Source: Entomortierella parvispora (lineage: Eukaryota; Mortierellomycota; Mortierellomycetes; Mortierellales; Mortierellaceae). From it: 64,000 nucleotides of DNA. The position numbers and the translations under genes are program-made. A model generated the notes under the pieces. It saw only the letters and a list, made by a program, of their open reading frames with translations. It ran no database searches and had not been told where the DNA came from. Positions 35,640 through 47,859 of this stretch are shown here, piece by piece; position 1 is the first letter of the stretch, and every line of letters begins with the position of its first letter. The stretch spans positions 2,536,501 through 2,600,500 of the forward strand of contig OY752144.1 of assembly GCA_963573315.1 (NCBI GenBank), written 5' to 3'.

Positions 35640-36643
35640 TTAAAGGAGGAGAGCCAGGGCTGTGGTCATCACGGCCATGGTGACCAAAGAGGTGGCGACG
35701 GCAAAGTGCTGTGTGGATGCCGAAGCGGCAGAGGTCGCGCTGCTCCCCTGAGCTGAATTGGCGGCAGTCTGAACATGGGTGATTGGACCGTTGGGCGTGG
35801 CTGCCGTCTGTGGGGCAACATCGGGGACTGGACAATACAACAACCAAAAAAAAAAAAAAAAAAAAAAAATCAAAATCTCAGTATTAGAAAGTCATGTTCT
35901 TGCAGCAGCTGTCAGATAGAAACGTCATGAAAAGTGGAGAGGGTTCCTTACTGGGGGCCGACTTGTCCGCGATGCCAGCCGATCCGCTCACAGTAGCAGG
36001 AGCGACCTTGCCCTTGGCGACGGTATCTCCCGTGACTGAGATGGTGAACAGATGCGAGTAATAATCGCCTCGTTGCTTGTTTGAGATCTGAGACGCGATC
36101 TCAAACTCGATCGCGCACTGGGAGCCACAGGTGACCTCGGGGACCTTGGAGATCACCAAGTTGTGGGAATGAATCCCGTCATGGTCACCCAGGACGACAT
36201 TTTCACCCAATGTAGCCAATCGTTTGTAAGCCGAAGGATCACCCCCGACCAGGTAAATATTGGCGACATCGGTTTGAGAAGTGGGCGATTTGAGTTGCCA
36301 CTTGACCTTGGCTGGTGCGCCAATCTTCCATTCGGTGCCTGAAGGAAAGGGAAAAAAAGGAGATGAATTAATTGATCGACTGGTGAGCAAAGTGATCCTT
36401 TGTATTTTCAATTGGCATCCCAGACATTAATTTGAATCTGTAGGCTCCAAATCTTGGTACCTACAACAAAAAACTAGAGACAAGAAGTGGGGTAGAAGAA
36501 AGAAGAAAAGGCTTGAGAAAAGTAGTAAAGAAGGGGGAAGTACCTTCGACTGGATCGGTGCTCCAAACATCAGCTGCGACGGTGGAGGTGCAAGCCGCCA
36601 AGGCGGCAGCCATGAGGGTCAAGGAACGAATGGTGGGAATCAT
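35640..36643 (-). CDS. Secreted GPI-anchored wall protein, Kre9/Knh1-like N-terminal domain
   Basis: Exons 36643-36544, 36338-35952 and 35827-35640 encode 224 residues. The N-terminus is a signal peptide (SLTLMAAALAACTSTVAA, cleavage near residue 24). The mature part begins DVWSTDPVEGTEWKIG and AKVKWQL, followed by VANIYLVGG and a beta-rich region with one disulfide pair (CGSQC). This is the Ig-like fold of the Kre9/Knh1 N-terminal family (Ser/Thr-rich GPI-anchored proteins). A Ser/Ala/Thr-rich stalk leads to a hydrophobic tail (VATSLVTMAVMTTALALLL) that fits a GPI-attachment signal. Expected location is the cell surface. The second intron contains a poly-A run on + (about 35848-35870). Confidence 0.82.
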
Positions 36644-37573
36644 GCTGTGGTAAAAATAGTTGTCCCTTGGAATGGATTTGTCAAAAAATCGTGTGGGGTC
36701 GTGAAAAGATTATGTTGCTGACGGGCCGCTAGCAGGAAGAGAGAGAGAGAGAGAGAGATGAGAGAGACAAAAAGGTGAAGGGAAGGAATGGAAGAGAAAT
36801 AAAAAGGTAGGAGGAGGGGTGGAAGAAGAGGAAGAGCGGGTCAACAAGTGTGAAATAGGAAATGAGAAACCAGGTAACAGACAATGATGTTCTGTCTAAA
36901 CATCCTGTCCGTCAGCGGAAACGCCATGCGTGGGCTGCAAAACGCGTCTCCTTTGACACCCACATACACCAGAGAGAGAGCTCTCTCCCTCTCCTCCTCC
37001 TCCTCCTCCTCCTCGTTCTTCCTCACTCTGCAGGAAAGCTACAACAAAACGGAGGTGATTGGCTCAAGGAGTCCTCCTCTCAGCCCATTGCCAAAATGAC
37101 CGTTTTCTCGAAATAAAAGTTCAAAAGGAGAACGGAGAAAGGGGGAAGAAGGAACAAGAAAAGGAACTGCAAATTTTTGGAAATCCAAAAACAAGGCACA
37201 GTTCCATTTCTCGAATTTGAGAGCAGATCGCCTTACGCTTTGGCCACTGACTCGTCCCCACAGGTTATCCACCCAGTACCTGCACCACCTCCATCTGAAA
37301 AAGGCGTTCCCCATTTCCTTTTCATATGAGGACAGTACCAAGGTGGTTGATCTTTGTAAACTTGCAGGAGTTCGAGAGCTATTTGTGTCTGATATGAATT
37401 GCATCTGGCTCTTTCGACAGCCAAAGGTATAGTGCATAGCATGTATGGGTGAGACAGAACAACTGCAGATATCAATGGTGATTGGAGTACACAAGATTTT
37501 TATGACGAGATGATGGGCAGGACGATGAAATCAAAAATGATGATGATGATGATGATAATGTGTTATTTTTTTT
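36644..37573. other. Intergenic region
   Basis: No gene seen. It contains GA-rich (36735-36760) and TCC-rich (36985-37015) simple sequence and an ATG/GAT triplet run at 37536-37558 near the 3' end of UTP18. Confidence 0.6.
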
Positions 37574-39596
37574 CTATGCAGATGGGTAATGGTTCAAACG
37601 GTAGAGCAACACCTTGCCCTTGTCGTTTCCGATAGCCAGGTATCCGCTCCGTGGTGAGAAGGCCAAGCTGGTCACAAAAGACAATGGAGTACCCTTGGTG
37701 GGCCAGTTGGGGAAAACCTTCAAAGAAGGAATATGGATTAGTCTCAGTTGATCCTTGCGAGCCTTGGAAGAGATGGCCAAGATTTGACTGTCGTGGTTGA
37801 ATCGCATGGTATGAATAGAAGTCGTCAAGTTGCCAATCGCGCGGAGAGCCTTGGGTTTACGTGTCGTTAAGCAGGTACGGTCATACACGTTGACAATACC
37901 GGTCTTGGATCTAAGGGAGGGGCAATGAACAGCCAAGTCAGTAACACTCGTTTACAGCGCAACATTCCGATTCCTAGTTCCCGATATATAAACGAAGATT
38001 GACGAAAAGAACTTACCCGACAGCAATAAACTCATCGTTGGGTGAAATGGCTATACACGTAGGCTTAAATCCGCCCTCATCCATGAACCGATGCAAACAC
38101 TTGCCTGTCGAAACCTCCCACTGATAGATTTCGGTATCACTTCCAACAGAGTACAAATACGCGCTGTCCGAGGACCAAACGATTGCGCGCACATTGCCGT
38201 TCATCTTGAAGTTCTTGACCCATTGCCTGGTGTTCGTGGCCACCAAGATGATGTAACCATCTCGTCCCAAGAACGCAATCCACTGTCCACAAGGCGAAAG
38301 CGAGAACTTTTCCAAACTCTTTTCCTGGCGTCCATAAATACCCTGACTCTTGTCGACGCGACCAGCCTGGATATCATAGGTGTAGAAATATTTACGACGT
38401 CCCGAGGCCACAATCGCATTACCGGCAGCAGAGAAGGCGGCCTTGTAGATGGGCATGTCCTTGTAAAAGACAGTCTGCATCAACTGGTTCAGCTTTCCAT
38501 CCACCTGGAACAAACGCAATGTCCGATCGAATCCTGCCGTGAGCAACATTTGAGAGTTGGGGTGGAACTCGACGGACTGGATCACAGCCTGGGAGTAAGC
38601 CATCTGGTTGGCGTTCTTGACACGGGTAACAGAGATGGATTCTGAGGAAAGCGTACGGATCTTTGTTGACTTTTCGAGGAATCCCATGCTGGTCATCAAG
38701 ATGGAGGTGTCCTCGTGCTGTTCCTCTTCGTCCGAGTAATCTGAATCCGAGTCTGCTCCTGCGCCACCGCGACTACGCTTCCTGGATCCTTCAGGATGAG
38801 CCCAGTTGGGAACTGGGTAAACCTTCTCGAACCTTTGATAGGAAGAAAAAAAGACGATGGTTGATCATGAGTACGCATGTTCCTTAGGTATCATTCAGAG
38901 ACACCTGCATATCTATGTTTTGTGCTGTCCACTTACTGTCTCCTGAGGCGCTGCTCATAGTCGATTCCGTTCACAACATCCTCTGCCTCTTCCTTACGAA
39001 GCTTCTTCAGGCGCTTTGCTGACTTCAATGAGACCTGCAAGGTCTTGTCGTCCTCGTCAATCCATGCTGGCCGTCCACCATAAATGACTAAAAAAACAAG
39101 CCATGGCCAACAGTTAGGGATCATTCAAATGATTATGAGATCTAGGGTAGTGGTTCTCCATGAAGACTGTACCTGCGAGTTTTGCCTTCTCCTGCTCCTC
39201 CTCATCCTCCTCTTCGTCTTCACTCTCCTCTTCGGGCACAGGTGTTGGTCCAGAGTCCATAAAGAACAAATCGTCTCCTCCTGTAGGGAGGACATCGCCC
39301 TCATTTTCGTAATCAAACTCGTCCCGTTCGTCAATGTCTTCTTCATCACTGCTCAGTTCGTGACCAACTCGGGAGAAGGCCTGATCCATATGCTCATCCG
39401 TATCGCCAAAGATCAAGTTCTCGAGCTCCACCTCGGACTTCTCCTTGGGCTTCAGCTTGTCGTCCTTCTTTGGGGCTACAAATCCACGGTTGCGGGATCG
39501 AGCTTCACTCAAGGCCGTGATGGCCTGGACATCGGCGACCTGTTTTGGCTGACTACCGGAGGCCGTCTTTTGCTTTTTGGCCTTGCTCTTTGCCAT
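37574..39596 (-). CDS. UTP18: Utp18, WD40 subunit of the small-subunit processome
   Basis: Four exons, 39596-39173, 39087-38937, 38832-38017 and about 37910-37574, give 575 residues. Utp18 is a U3 snoRNP/UtpB component needed for 18S rRNA processing in the nucleolus and brings the exosome helicase to pre-ribosomes. The N-terminal third is charged and disordered, with Lys-rich (MAKSKAKKQK) and very acidic (EEESEDEEEDEEE) stretches. The motif RPAWIDEDD begins the conserved part. WD repeats follow: VESVEF-type blades such as LTAGFDRTLRLFQVDGK, SLSPCGQWIAFLGRDGYI, YSVGSDTEIYQWEV and LAIGNDKGKVLLYRLNHYPS at the C-terminus. All introns restore frame. Single-copy housekeeping gene by its look. Confidence 0.92.
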
Positions 39597-39964
39597 TGTG
39601 TATGTGATGAAAGGGGGGAAAGGGGTAAAGTGACGGGTGGTAGTGATGTGAATATGTGAATGAAAGAGTAGCGCAGGGAGTACAGATGGGCAGTAAGATG
39701 TCGGAATGAAGAATGTACTTGTGAGAAAGAGGCTGGATGGTCAACAACAACAACAACGAGAGAATGGGGAATGCACGCAGTGAACCAACAGAGTGTGTGT
39801 GAGCAAGCAGAAAGAGCAGGCTGTTTACTTTTTTCTTTTTTCTTTTTTTTGCAAGCCACATGGGGGACTGCTGATTATTTACATGGATAAATGCCTTGAT
39901 TAATTTATTCGACGAAAAGAATTTGAATTTTTACAGGGTAAATTTAGAAATACACAGACTCTCC
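39597..39964. other. Intergenic between UTP18 start and RAD5 end
   Basis: 368 bases with UTP18 promoter sequence on the minus strand (AC/GT-rich on +) and the 3' end of RAD5. Nothing further seen. Confidence 0.6.
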
Positions 39965-42900
39965 TTATGAAAAGATTTCCTGAAGATCCTCCATACGCGC
40001 ACCCTGCGACTCGGCTTTTGTCATGCCCAGTCCCGAAGCCAGTGCATTTTTCCTGCTCTGGATCGACAGGATCTTTTCTTCGACCGATCCTTTGATAATA
40101 AATCGCTTCACAATCACAGGTCGTACTTGACCAATTCTGTGGACACGATCGATCGCTTGCGATTCAACTGCATAGTTCCACCAGGGATCCTAATTACAAG
40201 AAAAGGAGGAAAAGTGCAGTCAGGATACAGCTTCAAGGCGAGACAGGACAAGTCAACATCGTGAAACAAGACTTACAAGCATGTAGACACGACTAGCAGC
40301 CGTCAAGTTGAGTCCAACTCCACCAGCTCTTAAACTGATCAGGATCACCAGCGCAGGATTGTCGGGATCTTTAAATGACTGTAGTGTCTTCTCGCGACTC
40401 GCCTGACTATGCGTTCCATCCAATCTCAGAAATTGGAATCCATCACGCTCCAAGACGCCCTCGGCCAGATCCAACATGCCTGTGAACTGGGAGAACACAA
40501 CTGATTTCGTCCGCGGTTCCTCTTTCCGGATCTTGTTCAAATGGTGCATCAGCGCATCCAACTTGGACGATGACTTGAAGTTATTGCGACGGATTTGGAT
40601 AACTCGTTCAGACCCTCCTGCGTTCCCTTGCTTGCCGCCCAGTATGTTGCCTGCAACAACATCTGACACTTCGGATTTTACCTCCGTCTTCACTTCTGAG
40701 GTGGTATATTCGATCAAATCGTCTTCTGTAACCGGTCCCTGCCTGCAGATCGGACACTCGCCTCTCTTTCCTGCGTCGTCTTGAGCCTACGAAAGAAGCG
40801 ATTATCAGTCAAGGAGACCCAGTATAATGCTAGATTGCTGAGATACATGAAGAGAAAGGACACAAACCTGAAGAAAGTCCACTACACAACCACGGCAAGC
40901 TGCATGCATGCAGGGCAAAAGAACGCCGCCGTCCATGTCTTCCAAGCAAACTGGGCACTCTGCAACATCCCCAGTCTTCAGGCTTTGCAGAACACTTGCT
41001 CCGAACGAGTCACGTCCTTCGCCCTCACCAGAAAACTTTGCCATCAGCTCATCCAGTTTGATAGGTCCGTCTCTCAGGGTATCTGATGCGTCTGCTTTAT
41101 CCTTATGTGCTCCTACCACCAAGAATGGGTGATCACACACCTGTCGCATCCTTTCGTCAAGAATGTTCAACACTGATCAGACACGTACCAAAAAAAAAAA
41201 AAAAAAAAAAAAAAAAAGATGGCGCAAAGACCTCAATTTTGCCAAACAAGTTGCCGTACCTCATAAGCAGTTGGAAAATGCTGGCGTAGTGCCGAAGAAC
41301 CGTCCCTGCTCTACAATAGTGGTTGAATTTGGTCTTGCCGTCCTTGAATAATGCCTGATAGATGTCGTTTTCCGGATCAGAGAATTCCAGGTATTCAATA
41401 TCGATAAATCTCTCAGGCAACATGATGATCGGTCTCCCATGTTCGTCCTTGGTTGTCTTTGTTCGGCGTAACACAAGAGGTTCCAAAACGGATGTGATGA
41501 CCTTCATAGCCTTATCCTTGTCCTTTGATTCGAATGGAATTGTGATAAATGTCCTCCAGAACGAAAAGTTGGACCACGGCTCAGACCGCAAAAAGTGAAC
41601 TAGAGAGAACAAGTCCTCGAGTTTGTTCTGGATTGGAGTTCCAGTAAGGACCCATCTCCGCACTGCATCAATAGCGTAGCAGGCTTTCGCGGTCTTTGTA
41701 TTTCTTCCTTTGATTTGATGAGCCTCGTCAAGCACAACTCTGTGAAACTCCACTAAGAAGTGAAATGCACCAATAACAATATACTCGTTAGTATTCGGGA
41801 TTGAGAAGCGCAAATGGTCGTATCATGATGGCCTACCATTGAAAAGTGCGCTTCCTTTCTTCCATCGGTTTTGGGCCCTAACATGATTCAAGTCGGTGGG
41901 TTTGTCCGAGTCCTGACCCCCAATTAGGGAGGCATATTCCGACATGACGGTTCCATAACTTGTGATCAACACGTCTGGAGCGTTTCGCTGAATAAGTGTT
42001 TCGTCTGTCCAGTCTCTTGAGGTGCCATAGTAGACTTCCACGGTGAGGGATCCATCTGAGGAGTTGACTGCCTCATCTCGCCACTGCGACAACAAACTCA
42101 TCGGGCAAATGATCAAAGTTGTTGGAGATAACCGCCGTGGGGCAGTGTTGGATGTCGATAGTCTTGCAAATGCCTGCTCTGGAGTATCCAATGTCGAGCG
42201 GTCAAACTTGTTGGCATGGACTAAACTTAGAGTTTCGATCGTCTTTCCCAAACCCATCTCATCGGCCAGAATTCCGCCCCTACAAAGAGAATCGCCCGTG
42301 GGGAACTCGAGACTCAGCTCACTCGAATACGGATTGAAATAGTATCGCGTTGGGTCTTCTGACCGGATGTCTTGCCCATCCTCAGCCTTGAACTCATACT
42401 CCTCCCATAGTGGATGCAATGTCTGATGTTCGTCTTTTGATTGCGAACATTCCTTATAGTACATCCACGCCAGGGCCTGTCGTTGATATGGCTTTAGAGT
42501 GTAGGTCATCGATGGTGGCGCATCCATTGGCTCAAACTCCCGTCCGTGCTGTTGCGCCTTTTCGTACAATACATCCAACTCCTTGTCGGAAACCTCGGGT
42601 TCCTTCTCCTCTTCATCCTCATCTTCATTCACCTTAGAAGATTCCTCTGGTGTGGAACTAAACAGCTCAGCATTGACGTCTCTTGGCCCTACCAGTGAAT
42701 TGGTGGCAACGGGCGTCAACGCCAGCTCCCGGAACAAGACGTTGACGGCATACTTGCGGTATTTCAGATCGAGCTCGTGTACAGTCTCCAGCTGGTCGCT
42801 TGCCATCACCTTGCTCTTTCCTGTGAAGTCAGAGCTTTTCCCCCCAATAGTTGTGAAAGCGGCCGCAGTCAGATAGCATTTCATAGTCAGGACGATTTCC

Positions 42901-43571
42901 GCCCCTGTGCTCAATAGTGGTGGTGCCAAGATGACAGTTCCCTGAAACTCTGCTAGGCCATAGTCCATGACTTTGGATACCCAGCGTGAGGTGTCGACCT
43001 GGAGTCTTCCGATCTCGAATCCCGCCAAAGATGTAAAGCGCACCACGTTGTTTTCCTTCATTGCTCGTCCCCCCCAGCCGGTGGAGGCGGATCCTGATCC
43101 GGCTCCTCTCTTACGACCGAGTTGGAGCTGCGGGTTGGGTTTAGTTCGCTCGAAACGTACTTGGTCCCCTGCTTTGACTTTGACCATGCCGCCAAGGGCA
43201 TAGGCCACTATCGTGAGTTCGCCGAGGAACTTTGGAAAGAACGAATCCTGGACCTTGCGCTTTTTTTGATTCGAGCTGCTGCCTGCGGCCTGAGGCACTT
43301 CTAGGTCGTCAAGTGTCAAGTTCTCCACGTTCCTTGTAGGTTTTTGGTTTTTCTGAGAAGGAGAGGGGAGGAATGTGCCGAGTCTGGGGCCGGAGGGGGG
43401 TGCAGGAATGGTGGCGGTAAGGTAGGTGCCCTCGAAGTAATGATTGATGGCTGCGGTGACATCGCCCTTTGAGAGGGCATGCAGCTTTTCGAGAGTAGCG
43501 ACATCGACCTCGGGGCCCAGGACAGCCGACAAGGGCAGGAGGTGTTCTGGGATAGGCCGAGTCGTGGCCAT
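39965..43571 (-). CDS. RAD5: Rad5/HLTF-type SWI2/SNF2 helicase and RING ubiquitin ligase
   Basis: Five exons, 43571-41837, 41752-41260, 41150-40868, 40786-40277 and 40189-39965, give 1,081 residues. The protein drives error-free DNA damage tolerance by K63 polyubiquitylation of PCNA and remodels stalled forks. Domains in order: a short N-terminal UBA-like helix region, a HIRAN domain (FLGELTIVAYALGGMVKVK onwards), helicase lobe 1 with Walker A GGILADEMGLGKT and DEAH box, a RING finger inserted between the lobes (CPVCLEDM, CMHAACRGC, CPICRQ), and helicase lobe 2 with SVVFSQFTGMLDL, LRAGGVGLNLT and QAIDRVHRIGQ. The intron at 41151-41259 contains a ~28-base homopolymer. The start ATG has a good context and lies 270 bp from the divergent USB1 start. 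Confidence 0.95.
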
Positions 43572-43841
43572 GGCGGATGGAATGAAGGATGGAATGAAGA
43601 GAGTGGGATGAGAAGTGTGTTTGACACACACGCAGAACGCGCCTTGGTGTTGTTGTTCTTGCGAATAATCAAAACATGCGCCACCAAACAGGACGCGACT
43701 TCATTTATTCCTTCCTGCCCTCTTTTTTACCTGCTTCGCCCTGCTTTGCTCCACTCTGCCTGTCGGTCCTTGTGTTCTTTGCCATCGAGCCAGGCGAACC
43801 ACTCTGTTCATTTCCCTCATTTGCCTTCATTCCCTTTCTAA
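43572..43841. promoter_or_regulatory. Short bidirectional promoter, RAD5 / USB1
   Basis: Only 270 bp separate the two divergent start codons, so regulation is probably shared. The USB1 side is C/T-rich. No clear TATA box. Confidence 0.55.
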
Positions 43842-45026
43842 ATGTCCCTCGTCGACTACGGCTCCTCATCCGACGAGGACGAGACCCATGTCAACAGCAA
43901 TGTGACCTTGGCCCAGACAAAGTCCACCAACAAGCGCACCTTTCCTGCCGCCTACGAGCCTAACCCCGCCTCGGGAAAGAGGTGTGTTGCAATAACTACA
44001 GTAGCAGCCACTCCAGCGACCCTGCTCCTCCAGTGTCTAACTATCTGAATACTATTCTTGACAGGGCAAAAGCGGCCCCACCACCGCTTCCCTCCTCGTT
44101 TACCGATTTGTTCAAAGATCGGGAGAGACCCCCAGAAGATCCAGAAAAGTACGGGGGCAAGGTTCGTCAGCGACCCCACATTCAAGGCTCTTGGCCTGTG
44201 CATGTCTATCTTGAAGGTAAGAACAGCCCTCTCTTGGTCTGCAAAGTATGGCCTTCATTACGATCACTTACACCGTTTGTTGTTGACATGCCTGGGACAT
44301 AGTCAAGTTGTCCGATGACTTATTTGACATGGCGTCAAGCATCATCCAACACTTACGGGAGTCAAAGGTCGTTCGAGAGTCCGCGACAACGGTAGAATCT
44401 CTGTTTCCATCTATAGAGTCCTTGAAGATACCTAACTCGGCACGTAAGGATGCCGAGGACGCCAATGATGCAGCTGAGCTCCACATCAGTCTCACTCGAC
44501 CGCTATACCTGCAACAAGTGCAACTCGGTCGGTTTGCTGCTGAGCTAAAGGAGACATTTGAGGCCCGGAAAAGATTCACGATATCGTTTTCTGGTCTTCA
44601 ATATTTCTCTAATGATGACAGCTCTCGGTCCTTTGTGAGTTTCCGCGTGGGTGCTGGACATGCTGAGGTAGGAGTTTAGCTATGACACTGGAACAGGTCC
44701 GATTCATCAGGGTGCGACTGAAGCAAGAAACTAATTCAAAGTCGATATTTGAACTGTTTTCTCTTCTGATACTATAGCTGGAGAGCCTTGTGGCCGAGAT
44801 GGACGTGATTGCAGAGAAATATGGACAACCAAAGTTCTACGACCCTCCTGAATTCCATGCCAGTTTCGCCTCCGCAGTGGGTGGGGATGTTTTATCGTCC
44901 GAGACAATAGGGAATATACCAGAGTTTGAACGAGAGATGGGGCATGACCTTCGCAACGCCACAATCACCATCAGGAGTGTAGCCTGGAAGTTGGGACCCA
45001 ACCGTGGATCTGTCGCGTTGTCATGA
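43842..45026 (+). CDS. USB1: Usb1, U6 snRNA 3'-5' phosphodiesterase
   Basis: Exons 43842-43981, 44065-44216, 44303-44667 and 44778-45026 encode 301 residues. Usb1 trims the oligo-U tail of U6 snRNA and leaves a protected end, stabilising U6 for the spliceosome. It is a 2H phosphodiesterase, and both catalytic tetrapeptides are present: H158-I-S160 in ELHISLTRPLY and H246-A-S248 in EFHASF. The N-terminus MSLVDYGSSSDED and the segment GSWPVHVYLEV are also typical of the family. The 3' neighbour NPL4 starts only about 157 bp after the stop. Confidence 0.93.
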
Positions 45027-45183
45027 ACGATACTTGCGGACGCGTCGATCGAATAAAGCGCAGTCACACTGCCGCCTGTGTTGCGTAAGAGTCCATGCTC
45101 GCATTGCTTTTCTTCAGTTCTCTCATTGTCGCAACACCCATCACCATTTCCCAATCCATCCTCAACCGCACGACAACATCGCC

Positions 45184-47630
45184 ATGGTAAAGAAAGACTG
45201 TCAGGAATGAATATCTGAAGTCGCTTGCGCTGGTCTTTCCATCAATGCTAAATGTCGCCCTTTCTCTCGTAGCTTGTCCGAGTGCGTAGCAAAGAAGGAA
45301 CTCACCGGATAGAGGTGAACCCTACGGACGACATCGTTGTCCTTAGGAATAAGGTATGGAGCAGGAGTTCATAGGACTCTTTTGGCATTCTAAAAGACCA
45401 TGAACCAATGCTCCATTCGCGTTGAATGGCGAACTGTTCGACTGACTGCGGTAACTTCTTTATTCTTGGGAAAAAAGATTGCAAATGAACTCAAGATAAC
45501 AGATCCCTCGACAATCACCGTCAGCGATCAGCCCAATGCTGGAGCTACGCCCATGGACAGCCTTTCAGGGAAGACTCTTGCAGAGCTAGGAGTGAAGTAG
45601 GTCTTGAGAATAACTTTTGATGTCGTGTGGACTTGGCTACTTATTTTTTGTAGATATTGACTCTGTCCCCTGTTTTCAATCAGGCACGGCGATCTCTTAT
45701 ATGTCGGATTTGCAGAGGCGGTGCCGCAGGCTCAGTCATCAAAATCTCAAAAGGTCATTGTCCAGGATGCTGTGGACGACTATCTCGACACCCAAAATGG
45801 ACTCATTAAACGGGACAAGGATTCAAAGTTGTAAGCATTGTTTGTGGACAGTCTACAAAAGGCGTTTGTTCAGAAAGAGCACCCGTAGCTGATTCCTTCA
45901 CCTTTTTATTGTGGGTCTACCTTAGCTGTAAACATGCATCCAATGGCATGTGTGATTATTGTATGCCATTAGAGCCCTTTGATCCTGCGTACCTGGAAGA
46001 GCACAAGATCAAGAGCATGTCTTTCCATGCCTACCTGCGCAAGCTTGGATCCCATGAGAAAAAGCAAGGAACGAACTATATCACCCTCCCTTCGCTCGAA
46101 GAGCCATCGTACAAAGTCAAGACCAATTGCAGTTCAGGACATCCCCCATGGCCTGCGAGTATCTGCACAAAGTGTCAACCCAGTGCCATCACCTTGCAAC
46201 GCCAGGTAAGCTGCCTTGACGATATCGGAACCTCTGGGAGCTGTTGTACTGGAGTCTAACCCTCCTCGCTTTTTCAATCTAAATAGACCTTCCGTATGGT
46301 GGATCATGTCGAATTCTCAAGCGCCTCCATCATTGACAACTTCATTGGATACTGGCGTTCGACTGGCCTTCAGCGTTTTGGATACCTGTATGGGCGCTAT
46401 GAGCCATACCCAGAAGTTCCCCTTGGAATCAAGGCCGTCGTGGAAGCTATTTACGAACCTCCTCAGGAAGGTGACAGCGAGGGTCTTAAACTGGAGACGC
46501 CAATCGAAGGAGAAAAATCAGCAGATGAGATGGCAACTGCCTGTGGCCTTCAAAGGGTGGGCATGATTTACACCGATCTCACGGACGATGGATCAGGCCA
46601 AGGAACTGTTCTTTGCAAGCGCCATATTGGATCCTACTTCTTCTCGTCACAGGAGTGTCAATTCGCTGCTGTTATGCAACAAAAGCATCCCAACGCCACC
46701 AAATACTCCTCAACCGGCACTTTTGGATCTAAATTTGTTACTTGTGTCATTTCGGGCAACGCGGAGGGGAACATTGATGTATCTTCCTACCAGGTATCCA
46801 ACACCTGCGTTGGCATGGTGGAAGCGGATATCGTCGAGCCCAGTGTGGAGCCAGGTATCATGCGAGTGAAGGAGCCCACTGCGGAACGGTATATCCCAGA
46901 TGTGTTCTTCAAGTACAAGAATGAGTACAATCTGGTGGTTCAGAAAGATGCCAAACCTTCCTTCCCAGTTGAATACCTCTTGGTGAACGTAAGTACCTCT
47001 TGCTTCCCCTTTTGTTTCCGTTGGTGAGGTGCGTATTTGCTTATTTGCTCATTGGATTTTTCAATTGTCCTTCATTAGGCTACACACGGATTTCCAGTCA
47101 AAGCATCGCCAATGTTCACGTCGACCAAGGACTTTGCGGTGGAGAACAGAGTCGGCGCCTTCACACAGGATGCTGGAGCACTTCACCGATACCTGGAATC
47201 TGGAAAGCTGGTGGATGTGGCATCCAACTTTCACTTTTTGCTGTTTACTCGCAGCATGGGCATTTTGAACGATGCGGTATGTATTGCTTGTCTATGAAGT
47301 AGAGGAAAGAAGGCTATCATGACAATTATCTGACCCGATATAATTTCCGTTTGATAATTATAGGAGGAAATGACACTTCTCGTTCGAGTTGCCTTGTTGC
47401 GACAGGAAGAAGATGCCAACAAGTTGGCACAGATGCCAGGGTGGCAAACTCTTTTGACGGTTTTGAAGGAGAGTGCAGGATCTTCAAGAAGCGGCGGACA
47501 GGGATCTTCTTCTGGAGGCGGTGGAAGCGGACCGTCCACGGCACATGCTCCTTGGGTTTGCCGCCATTGCACATACTTGAACACGCACGGAGATGATAAC
47601 TGTGAGATTTGCGGTCTTCCAATGGGATAA
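45184..47630 (+). CDS. NPL4: Npl4, ubiquitin-recognition cofactor of Cdc48/p97
   Basis: Eight exons: 45184-45186, 45273-45353, 45478-45596, 45684-45830, 45926-46205, 46287-46988, 47079-47276 and 47364-47630, giving 598 residues. With Ufd1, Npl4 unfolds ubiquitin chains for the Cdc48 ATPase in ER-associated and chromatin-associated degradation. Order of domains: N-terminal ubiquitin-like fold ([15 protein letters not shown]), the Npl4 zinc region ([12 protein letters not shown] and the later CTKCQP), the MPN-like domain ([20 protein letters not shown]), and a C-terminal NZF ubiquitin-binding finger ([22 protein letters not shown]). The first coding exon is just the ATG: a GTAAAG donor follows it directly, and exon 2 begins LVRVRS, which matches the family start. 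Confidence 0.94.
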
Positions 47631-47859
47631 GATGACAAGATGATCAAGGGTATTTGATGAGCCCTCCACTCTGCTTTTTCTTTTTCTTTTCTTCCTGTCG
47701 TTTCCGAAACCTGTACTTTCATGATCTCCTTCAAAAAGTAATAAACAGCAAAAAAAAAAAAAAAAAAAAAAGTTTAAGAATGATGGGTGTTTATGAAATT
47801 ATTACGATGGAGAGTGGAGATAGGGACTAAATACAAGTAAGGGCGGCATTCTTTTCTTT

